Positions 18,084 through 26,174 of a DNA stretch of 64,000 bases are shown one piece after another. Within the stretch, counting starts at the first letter, position 1; the number at the start of each line of letters is the position of its first letter. This DNA comes from Streptomyces spinoverrucosus. Its GTDB lineage: Bacteria > Actinomycetota > Actinomycetes > Streptomycetales > Streptomycetaceae. The stretch spans positions 3,162,001-3,226,000 of the forward strand of contig NZ_JADPZX010000001.1 of assembly GCF_015712165.1 (NCBI RefSeq). Reading direction: 5' to 3'. The position numbers and the translations under genes were made by a program. The notes beneath the pieces were generated by a model, which ran no database searches, was not told the origin of the DNA, and was given only the letters and a program-made list of their open reading frames with translations.

Positions 18084-19331
18084 CTACCGGCCCGCGTCGA
18101 GGAGTGCCGCCGCCGTGAACAGCTCCACGCCCACCGCGATCGCGGACTCGTCCACGTCGAAGTCGCCCTGGTGGAGGTCGCGGACGGTGCGCTCACCCGG
18201 AGTGCGGACGCCGAGACGGGCCATGGCGCCGGGAACGTGCTCCAGGTACCAGGAGAAGTCCTCGCCGCCCAGGCTCTGGTCGGTGGCCTCGACCGACTCC
18301 GCGCCACGGCGGGCGCTCATGGCGTCGGCGAGGAGCTCGGTGACGCCGGGCTCGTTGACGACGGGGGGAACACCGCGGATGTAGTTGATCTCCGACTTGG
18401 CGCGGTGCAGGTTCGCCACCTCGTCGATCGCCGCGTGGACGATGTCGGGGGCCTCCCGCCACGCCTCCATGTCCAGGCACCGCACGGTCCCGGCGAGCTC
18501 GGCGTGCTGCGGGATGACGTTCGGCGCGTGGCCGGACTCGATGCGGCCCCAGGTCACCGCCAGCCCACTGCGGGCGTCGACACGCCGGGCGACCAGCGCG
18601 GGCACGTCGGTGACCACGCGGGCGACGGCGGTCACCAGGTCGGTGGTCAGGTGGGGGCGGGCGGTGTGGCCGCCGGGGCCGTCGAGGGCGATCTCCAGGC
18701 GGTCGCAGGCGGAGGTGATCGGGCCCTCGCGCAGGCCGATCATCCCGGCGTCCACCCGGGGGTCGCAGTGCACGGCGATGATCCGCTTCACCCCGTCGAG
18801 CACCCCGCAGTCGATGGCGTCGGCGGCGCCGCCGGGCAGCACCTCCTCGGCGGGCTGGAAGACCAGCCGTACGGGCTGCGGCAGCAGACCCTGCCGGTGC
18901 AGGTCGGCGAGGATCAGCCCGGCGCCCAGCACCACGGCCGTGTGGACGTCGTGACCGCAGGCGTGCGCCCGGTCGGGGACGGTCGAGCGGTACGGGCACT
19001 CGGTCTTGGCGTCCGGGATGGGCAGGGCGTCGATGTCGGCCCGCATGGCCAGCATCTCGGGCCCGTCGCGCCACTGATCACCGTCGACGCCGATGTCACA
19101 GACGAGCCCGGTGCCCGCGGCGAGTACGCGCGGCCGCAGGCCGGCCTTCTCCAGCCGGGCCTTGATCGCGGCGGTCGTACGGAACTCCTGGTTGCCGAGT
19201 TCCGGGTGCATGTGCAAGTCGCGGCGGAACGCGACGAGTTCGGCACGCAGCGGCTCGGGGAGCGTGCCGGGAAGGGCGGCTCCCGCCGCTCCGGCCGCTT
19301 TGAGGAGGTCGGCGTCGGACTCCAGTGACAT
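18084..19331 (-). CDS. M20-family amidohydrolase
   Basis: A 415-aa cytoplasmic metallohydrolase of the M20D group (hippurate/IAA-amino-acid/N-acyl amino acid hydrolases). Metal- and substrate-binding motifs: FRRDLHMHPELGNQEF near residue 45, AMRADIDALPI, HACGHDVHTAVVLGAG around 125, LVFQPAEEV, the dimerisation-domain GGHTARP near 215, and a terminal GGEDFSWYLEHVPG. The ATG at 19331 is favoured; a GTG four codons upstream is possible. It does not overlap its neighbours and the real substrate is unknown. It may trim N-acylated or peptide-linked compounds. Confidence 0.9.
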   Translation of the reverse strand: MSLESDADLLKAAGAAGAALPGTLPEPLRAELVAFRRDLHMHPELGNQEFRTTAAIKARLEKAGLRPRVLAAGTGLVCDIGVDGDQWRDGPEMLAMRADIDALPIPDAKTECPYRSTVPDRAHACGHDVHTAVVLGAGLILADLHRQGLLPQPVRLVFQPAEEVLPGGAADAIDCGVLDGVKRIIAVHCDPRVDAGMIGLREGPITSACDRLEIALDGPGGHTARPHLTTDLVTAVARVVTDVPALVARRVDARSGLAVTWGRIESGHAPNVIPQHAELAGTVRCLDMEAWREAPDIVHAAIDEVANLHRAKSEINYIRGVPPVVNEPGVTELLADAMSARRGAESVEATDQSLGGEDFSWYLEHVPGAMARLGVRTPGERTVRDLHQGDFDVDESAIAVGVELFTAAALLDAGR

Positions 19332-19597
19332 CAGTTGCTTCACCCTCTGAAGGGTAGGACGCCCGGACGGTCAACTGCCCCGAGATCAACAAAAGTTCAG
19401 CCCGTTAGGGGAAGAAAACCTGGCCGCCGGACGCATAGGTGTCGGTTGGGGTGGGTAAACTCGCCCGATTTCCTCCGGTCGGGCAGATCACGGGTACCAC
19501 CCTGTCCTCCACGCATACCACGCCCTGCCCCACCCGCGCGCATCCGTTCACCTGGCGGACCCCCACAGCACGCGCCGGCCGGGTAGCGTGCCCGACC

Positions 19598-20260
19598 GTG
19601 ACCGATCTGGACACGGCCTTCTTAACGGCCACCCGTACCTCGTACGACGCCATCGCCGCCGACTACGCCGCCCGGTTCCCGGAGGCGATGGGCGGCGTCC
19701 CCCTCGACCGGGCCCTGGTCAGCGCCTTCGCGGAGCTGGCCCGCGCCCACTCCCCCGCCCCGGTCGCCGACCTCGGCTCCGGGCCCGGGCACGTCACCGC
19801 GCTGCTGCACGAGCTGGACGTCCCGGTGTTCGGTGTGGACCTGTCACCCCGGATGGTGGCTCTGGCCCGCCGCGCGCACCCGGAGGTCCGCTTCCACGTG
19901 GGCACGATGACCCGCCTGGACCTGCCGGACGCGACGCTGGGCGGGCTCCTGGCGCTCTACTCGATCATCCACGTGCCCGACGACCATCTGCCGACCACGT
20001 TCGCCGAGTTCCACCGCGTGCTGCGCCCCGGCGCCCCCGTCCTGGTGTCGTTCCAGACCGTCGAGGCAGAGGACCGCCTCCGTCTGACGGAGCGCTTCGG
20101 GCACGAGATCGCCCTGGACTACTACTGGCGTACGCCCGAAAAGGTGGCGGACCTGCTGGTCAAGGCCGGTCTGGACCCGTACGCCCGCGTCGTGCGCGAA
20201 CCGGGTGAGGACGAGAAGCTCCCCAAGGCCTTCCTGCTGGCCCGCAAGCCCGCGTCCTAG
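19598..20260 (+). CDS. SAM-dependent class I methyltransferase
   Basis: A 220-aa protein with the Rossmann SAM-binding motif VADLGSGPGHVTALL near residue 52, an acidic strand end VFGVDLSPRMV, and the post-II motif GGLLALYSIIHVPDD. The C-terminal half (FHRVLRPGAPVLVSF) is typical of Methyltransf_11/25 members. The GTG at 19598 is chosen since the 53 upstream in-frame codons contain no family sequence. Substrate unknown. It ends 4 bp inside the convergent glycosyltransferase gene at the edge of the surface-glycan locus, but on the opposite strand, so it need not belong to it. Confidence 0.85.
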   Translation: MTDLDTAFLTATRTSYDAIAADYAARFPEAMGGVPLDRALVSAFAELARAHSPAPVADLGSGPGHVTALLHELDVPVFGVDLSPRMVALARRAHPEVRFHVGTMTRLDLPDATLGGLLALYSIIHVPDDHLPTTFAEFHRVLRPGAPVLVSFQTVEAEDRLRLTERFGHEIALDYYWRTPEKVADLLVKAGLDPYARVVREPGEDEKLPKAFLLARKPAS

Positions 20261-21321
20261 ACCGCCTGCACCGCCGACAGTCGATGCACGTCCCGGGCCG
20301 TCCCGGTCACGCCGTCCAGAAAGCCCTGGGCACGGGGTGAGGCCGTCTGGGTGAGCCAGTCGGGGTCGATGTCGCAGACCGCCACGCGGACGTCGGTGCC
20401 GGCCAGGGCGAGCGGCAGGGTGTGGACCACCGTGGAGGGGAAGCTGAGGATGGTGCGGCCCACCGGGCCGCGGCGGGCGATGAGCTCCAGGGGGAGGTCG
20501 GGGCGGACCACCTCCAGGCCCGTCTCGACCGCCAGCCGGTGGAGCTTCTCGGCGCTCTCGCGGCGGTGGGCGAAGTAGCGGCGGGCGCCGTGCGTCTTGG
20601 CGAGGGAGCGCACCGCCTCCACATAGCGGTCGCCGTCCACCACGCCGGTCTCCACCAGCGACGTACCGACCATGTCCGCGCCCTTGGTGATGCGCGGCGG
20701 GCCGAAGCGGGCCCGGGTCCAGGCGAAGTCGTTCGCGGTGACCGTGACCCCGCCCGGCGTCTCCTCGATCGGCATGGAGGAGAACACCTCGACCCGGCGG
20801 CTGCCGCCCGGCGTCAGGCGGCGCCGGGCGGAGGACGACACCGGGGCGAAGAGCAGATCGCGCGGGCCGGGGCGGGCGCCCCGCCGGTGCCAGCGGACCA
20901 GGCGTTCGCCGCGGGCGAGCTGGGTGACGAACTCCATCGTCGCCGTCCCGTCGTCCACGACCACCAGGTCACGTGCCCGCGTGATCGTCAGCAGCAGCTG
21001 TACGTACCGCGAGAACGGATCGCCCATCACGATCCGTTCCGCGCGGCGCAGTACCCCCATGAGCCCGCCGATCGTCTGGAAGGGTGCCGACGCGCCGCCG
21101 CGCGCCTCCTCCCAGCGGACCTCGTAGCCCTCCTCACGCGCCAGTTCCGCCATCCGCCGCAGCTGGCCGCGGGTCATCGGATCGACGGGCGAGAGGACCA
21201 CGAGGGTGAGCCCCGCGCCGGGCGCGTGGACATGCGCCCACTCCAGCACGTTCAGGAGCTGTACCGGACTCTCGACGAAGGCGAGAGTGTGGGGGCCGGC
21301 ATTCCCGGCGCGGGGGCTCAT
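20257..21321 (-). CDS. Sialyltransferase-like glycosyltransferase (GT52-type), candidate Kdn transferase
   Basis: A 354-aa cytoplasmic protein with the layout of bacterial sialyltransferases of the GT52/GT38 fold: FVESPVQLLNVLEW at the N-terminus, an acidic VVVDDGTATMEF at about residue 121 (the D/E-D/E-G motif), and SFPSTVVHTLPLAL near residue 297 (the Ser/Thr motif). A clear HP motif is replaced by RRYFAHRRES around residue 245. It lies 70 bp downstream of a NeuB-like gene, so I infer that it transfers a CMP-activated nonulosonic acid, Kdn being the best guess. Confidence in family is moderate, in substrate low. Confidence 0.65.
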   Translation of the reverse strand: MSPRAGNAGPHTLAFVESPVQLLNVLEWAHVHAPGAGLTLVVLSPVDPMTRGQLRRMAELAREEGYEVRWEEARGGASAPFQTIGGLMGVLRRAERIVMGDPFSRYVQLLLTITRARDLVVVDDGTATMEFVTQLARGERLVRWHRRGARPGPRDLLFAPVSSSARRRLTPGGSRRVEVFSSMPIEETPGGVTVTANDFAWTRARFGPPRITKGADMVGTSLVETGVVDGDRYVEAVRSLAKTHGARRYFAHRRESAEKLHRLAVETGLEVVRPDLPLELIARRGPVGRTILSFPSTVVHTLPLALAGTDVRVAVCDIDPDWLTQTASPRAQGFLDGVTGTARDVHRLSAVQAV

Positions 21322-21391
21322 CGGCGTACGACCGTCCCGTCGTAGGGCGTTGTGGGGGTTGTAGGGGCTGACCTGGGCGTTGACCTGGGTG

Positions 21392-22330
21392 TCAGACCTG
21401 GACCGGCTCGCCGGCCGCGGCGGCGATCTCCGCCTCGGCGACGACGCCCTGGACGCGGCGCAGCTTCTTCATCGGGCCGAGCTCCGACTCGTAGACCTTC
21501 TTGACGCCGTCACCGAGGGAGGCCTCGATGGTGCGGATGTCGCGGACGAGACGCTGCAGGCCCTGCGGCTCGACGGAGGCGGCCTGGTCGGAGCCCCACA
21601 TCGCGCGGTCCAGGGTGATGTGACGCTCGACGAAGGTCGCCCCGAGCGCGACCGCGGCGAGGGTGGTCTGCAGGCCGGTCTCGTGGCCGGAGTAGCCGAT
21701 CGGGACGTTCGGGAACTCCTTCTCCAGCGTGTTGATCACGCGGAGGTTGAGCTCCTCGGCCTTCGCCGGGTACGTCGACGTGGCGTGGCACATCAGGATG
21801 TTGTCCGAGCCGAGCACCTCGACCGCGTGGCGGATCTGCTTCGGCGTCGACATGCCGGTGGAGAGGATGATCGAACGGCCGGTGGCGCGCAGCGCCTTCA
21901 GCAGCTCGTCGTCGGTCAGGGAGGCGGAGGCGACCTTGTGGGCGGGGACGTCGAACTTCTCCAGGAAGGCGACGGCCTCGGTGTCCCACGGGGAGGCGAA
22001 CCAGTCGATCCCCTTCTCCTTGCAGTACGCGTCGATCTGGGCGTACTCGTCCTCACCGAACTCCACGCGGTGGCGGTAGTCGATGTAGGTCATCCGGCCC
22101 CAGGGGGTGTCGCGCTCGATGTCCCACTGGTCGCGCGGGGTGCAGATCTCCGGGGTGCGCTTCTGGAACTTGACCGCGTCGCAGCCCGCCTCGGCGGCCA
22201 CGTCGATGAGCTTGAAGGCGTTCTCCAGCTCGCCGTTGTGGTTGATACCGATCTCGCCGCAGATGTAGACGGGCTTGCCGGGGCCGACCTCTCGGGAACC
22301 GAAGGTACGGAGGCGGGTGTTGGTGCTCAT
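21392..22330 (-). CDS. NeuB-like nonulosonic acid synthase lacking the SAF domain
   Basis: A 312-aa TIM-barrel enzyme that condenses phosphoenolpyruvate with a hexose or hexosamine derivative to a nine-carbon acid. Seen: CGEIGINHNGE near residue 25, AVKFQKRTPE, WFASPWDTEAV, STGMSTPKQI, GYSGHETGLQTT and ERHITLDRAMWGSDQAASVEP. Typical NeuB proteins have about 340-350 residues with a C-terminal antifreeze-like SAF domain; this one stops soon after the barrel, so that domain is absent. No NeuC-type epimerase is nearby, which favours Kdn (from mannose-6-phosphate) over Neu5Ac. RBS AAGGAAAG precedes the ATG, directly after the NeuA-HAD gene. Confidence 0.87.
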   Translation of the reverse strand: MSTNTRLRTFGSREVGPGKPVYICGEIGINHNGELENAFKLIDVAAEAGCDAVKFQKRTPEICTPRDQWDIERDTPWGRMTYIDYRHRVEFGEDEYAQIDAYCKEKGIDWFASPWDTEAVAFLEKFDVPAHKVASASLTDDELLKALRATGRSIILSTGMSTPKQIRHAVEVLGSDNILMCHATSTYPAKAEELNLRVINTLEKEFPNVPIGYSGHETGLQTTLAAVALGATFVERHITLDRAMWGSDQAASVEPQGLQRLVRDIRTIEASLGDGVKKVYESELGPMKKLRRVQGVVAEAEIAAAAGEPVQV

Positions 22331-22344
22331 GGCAGGAACTTTCC

Positions 22345-23607
22345 TTACTTGGTGGAGGGGTCGAGAGAGTCGAGAGAGGGTCCGAGGATCCAGCCGGCGA
22401 TCTCTCGGATCGCGCCGACACCACCGGGGACGGTGGTGACCGCGCGTGCGGCGCCGCGTACCACGTCGTGGGCGCTCGCGACCGCCACGGGCCAGCCGAC
22501 GAGGGCGAAGCACGGCAGGTCGTTGACGTCGTTGCCGACGTAGAGCACGCGCTCCGGCGCGATGCCCTGCTCCTCGCACCACTGCTTCAGCGCGAGGTCT
22601 TTCCGGTCGACGCCGTGCAGCACCGGAATCTTCAGCTTCCGGGCCCGGGCGGCGACGACCGGGTTCTGCTCCGTGGACAGGATCAGCATCTTCAGGCCGC
22701 TGCGGCGCAGGGCCGCGATGCCGAGGCCGTCTCCGCGGTGTACGGAGACGAACTCCCGTCCATCGGCATCGATCAGCACCCGGTCATCGGTCTGGGTGCC
22801 GTCGAAGTCGAGTACGACCGCGTCGATGTCGGCGGCGGTCGGAAGGGCGCCGGGGCGGTCCGCGTCGAACAGCGGGGCCAGGGCGCGGGCGCGGGCGAGG
22901 TCGTGCGGGTCGTCGATCTCCAGCACGCGCGCGGGGTCGGTGCGCACCAGCTCGGTCCGGCCGAAGAAGCGGTGCTGGTGCTCGCGGAAGCCGGCCGCGT
23001 CCATCGCGTAGGCGGCGCCGGTCTCCAGGAAGTCCTGGGGGCGGTCCTGGCGGCGGGGGCGGAAGGACTTGTCGTGGTTGACGCCGTAGCCGCCGGTGGC
23101 CGGGGCGCCGGCGTCCTCCGTGGCCTCGTCGTCGGCGTTGCGCCAGATGAAGCCGTGGAACGGGGCGACGGTGACCGCGGTGTCCGCGCCGTTCTCCACG
23201 ATGGCCGCCGCGACCCCGTCGATGTCCTCGCGGATCAGGAACGGGCTGGTGCACTGCACGAACAGCACCACGTCGACCGGCGAGCCGTGCAGCGCCTCGT
23301 GGGCGTCCATGGCGTGCAGGACGGCGGCCTCGGAGGTGGCGGTGTCACCGGCGATGGCGGCGGGGCGCAGCACGACCTCGGCGCCGGCCGAGCGGGCGGC
23401 GGCGGCGATGGCCTGGTCGTCGGTGGAGACGACGACGTCGGTCACCAGCCGGGAGGCCAGGCATTCGCGTACCGCGCGGGCCACCAGCGGTACGCCGCCG
23501 ACCGGGGCGAGGTTCTTCGCGGGCACGCCCTTGGAGCCGCCGCGCGCGGGGATCACCGCGAGCACCCGGCGCTCCGTCGCGCCTCGGCCCGCTTCCGGGT
23601 TGGACAT
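22345..23607 (-). CDS. Bifunctional CMP-nonulosonate cytidylyltransferase / HAD phosphatase
   Basis: A 420-aa fusion. Residues about 12-235 are NeuA-type: AVIPARGGSKGVPAKNL is the CTP-binding loop, followed by FVQCTSPFLIREDIDG. Residues about 245-410 are a KdsC-like HAD phosphatase: DAVVLDFDGTQTDDRV with catalytic Asp, STEQNP, and YVGNDVNDLPC. This can dephosphorylate a Kdn-9-phosphate-like intermediate and activate the product with CMP. Similar NeuA-HAD fusions occur in animals (CMAS), and separate Kdn-9-P phosphatase, synthase and CMP-Kdn synthetase are known in Bacteroides. The ATG at 23607 has AGGAG 9 nt upstream; it follows the DUF6716 gene by 32 bp. Confidence 0.88.
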   Translation of the reverse strand: MSNPEAGRGATERRVLAVIPARGGSKGVPAKNLAPVGGVPLVARAVRECLASRLVTDVVVSTDDQAIAAAARSAGAEVVLRPAAIAGDTATSEAAVLHAMDAHEALHGSPVDVVLFVQCTSPFLIREDIDGVAAAIVENGADTAVTVAPFHGFIWRNADDEATEDAGAPATGGYGVNHDKSFRPRRQDRPQDFLETGAAYAMDAAGFREHQHRFFGRTELVRTDPARVLEIDDPHDLARARALAPLFDADRPGALPTAADIDAVVLDFDGTQTDDRVLIDADGREFVSVHRGDGLGIAALRRSGLKMLILSTEQNPVVAARARKLKIPVLHGVDRKDLALKQWCEEQGIAPERVLYVGNDVNDLPCFALVGWPVAVASAHDVVRGAARAVTTVPGGVGAIREIAGWILGPSLDSLDPSTK

Positions 23608-23639
23608 GGGAACTACTCCTTGAGCAGGGTTGGTGCGGC

Positions 23640-24989
23640 TCACAGCTCCCCCATCCGCCGGATGACGGGCGCGACCCGCTGGACGCCGTGCCGGTAGGCG
23701 CCGCGTGCGGCGCGGCGCACTATCTGCCGCACCGGGCCGGGCTCCTTGTCGTGCGCGGGGGCGCCGGGCAGCGGGGTGCCGTCGGGGCCGAGGTGGTGCC
23801 GGGCGAGGATGCCGGGCAGATAGCCGGGGGCGGTCGCCGGTGTGTAGTACGGCGTCAGGCGCGGCAGGCCGCCGGGCTGCGCGAGCAGCTTGGCGATCCG
23901 CTCACGGGCCGCGTCGAAGGCGGTCTCGTAGGAGCCGTCGGCGGCGACGCCCTGCCGGGCCACCCAGTCGGCGTCCGGCGTGGGCCGGTGCCCGGCGTCG
24001 AGCTGGTCCCAGGAGGCGAGGCAGCCGGAGCCGACGAAGTGGTGGTTGCCGAGTACCTCACGCACGCCGAGGTCGGTGAGGACGACGGTGGGGATCCGGC
24101 GGTGGAGCGACTCCAGCGCGGCCGTCGAGCTGACCGTGACGAGCAGGTCGGTGCGGTCCAGGACCTCGCCCATGTTGCCGTAGACGAGCTGGAAGTTGGG
24201 GGGCAGCTCGCCGAGCTTCTGCGCCAGCTTCTGGTACGGCAGTTCCTCGATGTGGGTGGTGTGCTCACCGGGCTTGGAGCGCAGCTTGAGCAGCACCTCG
24301 CGTTCGGGGTGCAGCCGCGCGTGCTGGACCAGGCGGTTCAGCAGGTACGCACGGTCCTTGCGGCTCTCGGGGACCGACGGCTGGGCGGCGAACACGACGG
24401 TGTAGGGGTCGTGTTCGCCGGTGTACTTGGCGCCGCCCAGGAACGGCAGTGCCACCTCGGTGACCGCGGTGGAGTCGGCGCCGACTCCGTCGTACACCGC
24501 GCGGAAACGCTCGGCGTCCTGGCGGGAGTTGGCGAGGACGAGGTCCGCGCCGTGCCGCAGCAGCAGGCCGTCGGCGAGCTTCTCGTAGACGACGCCGACA
24601 TAGCCGGTGACGACGACGGGCCGCTGTTCGCGGTCCTCCCACACGCGCTTCAGGCCGTGCAGCATCGCCTGCACACCGCCACCGACCAAGGAGAGGATCA
24701 GCACGTCGTACGACTCCCGCGCCATGGTGCGCAGAAACTCGACGGCCGTCACTTCCTTGAGCGAGTCGGCGCGGACGCCCACTTCCGCGAGCTGGCGGGG
24801 CGTGGGAGTCGCCCGGCCGCGCAGCAGAAATCCGTCCAGGGCCGGGGCGACTTGCGCCTCGCCTTGCGGTCCGGCTTCCATGGACGGGCCCGGAGCGATA
24901 CGGCTCGCCGTCAGCGCACCCCATTTCCAGCGGGTGTCCGAGTCGGCGAGTACTGCGATCCGCGTGGGCTTCGTTGTACTTGGTGGCAC
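23640..24989 (-). CDS. Putative GT-B glycosyltransferase (DUF6716-like)
   Basis: A 449-aa cytoplasmic protein that resembles the actinobacterial family called DUF6716 putative glycosyltransferase. Seen: an N-terminal Rossmann half (RIAVLADSDTRWKWGA; YDVLILSLVGGG), a middle VVFAAQPSVPESRKDRAYLL, and LLVTVSSTAALESLHRRIPTVVL near residue 290, a nucleotide-sugar-side helix often seen in GT-B and CDP-alcohol transferases. The GTG at 24989 is chosen because a consensus promoter would place the transcript start near 25004; a TTG at 25010 would lie outside the message. It heads the minus-strand Kdn operon. Confidence 0.7.
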   Translation of the reverse strand: MPPSTTKPTRIAVLADSDTRWKWGALTASRIAPGPSMEAGPQGEAQVAPALDGFLLRGRATPTPRQLAEVGVRADSLKEVTAVEFLRTMARESYDVLILSLVGGGVQAMLHGLKRVWEDREQRPVVVTGYVGVVYEKLADGLLLRHGADLVLANSRQDAERFRAVYDGVGADSTAVTEVALPFLGGAKYTGEHDPYTVVFAAQPSVPESRKDRAYLLNRLVQHARLHPEREVLLKLRSKPGEHTTHIEELPYQKLAQKLGELPPNFQLVYGNMGEVLDRTDLLVTVSSTAALESLHRRIPTVVLTDLGVREVLGNHHFVGSGCLASWDQLDAGHRPTPDADWVARQGVAADGSYETAFDAARERIAKLLAQPGGLPRLTPYYTPATAPGYLPGILARHHLGPDGTPLPGAPAHDKEPGPVRQIVRRAARGAYRHGVQRVAPVIRRMGEL

Positions 24990-25010
24990 ACCCCAGACGC
25001 TAGGAAGCAA

Positions 25011-25039
25011 TTTCTAGTTGCTGGCTAACCTCGTGTCAA
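25011..25039 (-). promoter_or_regulatory. Consensus promoter for the Kdn synthesis operon
   Basis: Minus strand: TTGACA (25034-25039), 17-bp spacer, TAGAAA (25011-25016). It lies directly before the glycosyltransferase gene that starts the neuA-neuB operon and fits vegetative (HrdB-like) promoters. The region is notably AT-rich. Confidence 0.65.
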
Positions 25040-25103
25040 CGAAAAGTTAACAGCACCCCACCGAGAGCCGAACTGGCTCGCCGAGGCCCAGGAAGTACAC
25101 GGT

Positions 25104-26174
25104 ATGCACCGTTCCGACACATCGAGTTCACCCCCCGTACCCTCGCCGGAAAGTTCCCCAGCCGGGCCGCCTCCTAGGCTTTTGCCTGTGCCAAAGCTCT
25201 CCGTGATCGTGCCGTTCTACAACGTGCAGCAATACGCCCCGGACAACCTGAGAAGCCTTCGCGCGAACGCTCGGCAGGACTTCGAGTTCATCCTGGTCGA
25301 CGACAAATCGAAGGACGAAACGCCGGCCATTCTCGAACGCGCGGCCGAAGAGCTCTCCTCGGTCGCTCAGGTGCGCTATATCCGCAGAGAGGAAAACGGG
25401 GGGCTGGCCACCGCTCGGAACACCGGCCTCGACGCCGCGACCGGCGAGTACATCACCTTCCTGGACGGTGACGACTGGCTCGCCCCCGGCTACTACAGCG
25501 AGCTGGTCGCGGCCATCGAGGAGCTGGGCTGCGACTTCATCCGCACCGACCACGTCCAGGCCACCCACCGCGCCCGCACCGTGCACCGCGCCCCCGTCGG
25601 GCTCCGGGACGAGGTGATGAACCCGCGCGACGCCATCCTGCCCGCCGACCGCTCGACCTCCGTGGACTACGCCTACGCCTGGGCCGGCGCCTTCCACCGC
25701 CGACTGCTGGACAAGGGCCTGCTGCACTTCACCGACGGACTGCGCACGGCCGAGGACCGGCCGTGGATCTGGAAGCTGCACCGCGAGGCGGAGTCCTTCG
25801 CCGTGGTCAGCCTGCTCGGCGTGTTCTACCGGCGCGGCGTCACCAACTCCCTCACGCAGATCGGTGACGTCCGTCAGCTCGACTTCATCCGCGCCTTCGA
25901 CCAGGTGGTCGAGGAGACGGCCGCGGACCGCGACGCCGACCGGCTGCTGCCCAAGGCGGTGCGCACCTACTGCGCGATCATCGCCCACCACCTGTCGGAG
26001 ATCGACAAGTTCGAACCGTCCGTGGCCAAGCAGCTGCGGATCATGAGCGCGGCGGCCATAAAGCGCATGCCGCAGGACGCCCTCGGCGACGTACTCGACA
26101 CCATGGACCTGCGGCGCGCCTCCAAGCTGCGGCGGCTGCGGCGCCGGATCACCACAGCGAAGGCGGCTGCCTGA
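25104..26174 (+). CDS. GT2-family glycosyltransferase
   Basis: A 356-aa GT-A enzyme. KLSVIVPFYNVQQY at about residue 30, FILVDDKSKDETPAIL with the first acidic pair, and ITFLDGDDWLAPGYY with the DXD-like metal motif near residue 120, followed by acceptor-side sequence FRTAEDRPW-like around 213. The C-terminus is basic (KLRRLRRRITTAKAAA), perhaps membrane-peripheral. AGGAAG precedes the ATG at 25104; a GTG at 25188, nearer the conserved domain, is an alternative start. It is divergent from the Kdn operon and coupled (TGATG) to the next gene. Confidence 0.88.
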   Translation: MHRSDTSSSPPVPSPESSPAGPPPRLLPVPKLSVIVPFYNVQQYAPDNLRSLRANARQDFEFILVDDKSKDETPAILERAAEELSSVAQVRYIRREENGGLATARNTGLDAATGEYITFLDGDDWLAPGYYSELVAAIEELGCDFIRTDHVQATHRARTVHRAPVGLRDEVMNPRDAILPADRSTSVDYAYAWAGAFHRRLLDKGLLHFTDGLRTAEDRPWIWKLHREAESFAVVSLLGVFYRRGVTNSLTQIGDVRQLDFIRAFDQVVEETAADRDADRLLPKAVRTYCAIIAHHLSEIDKFEPSVAKQLRIMSAAAIKRMPQDALGDVLDTMDLRRASKLRRLRRRITTAKAAA

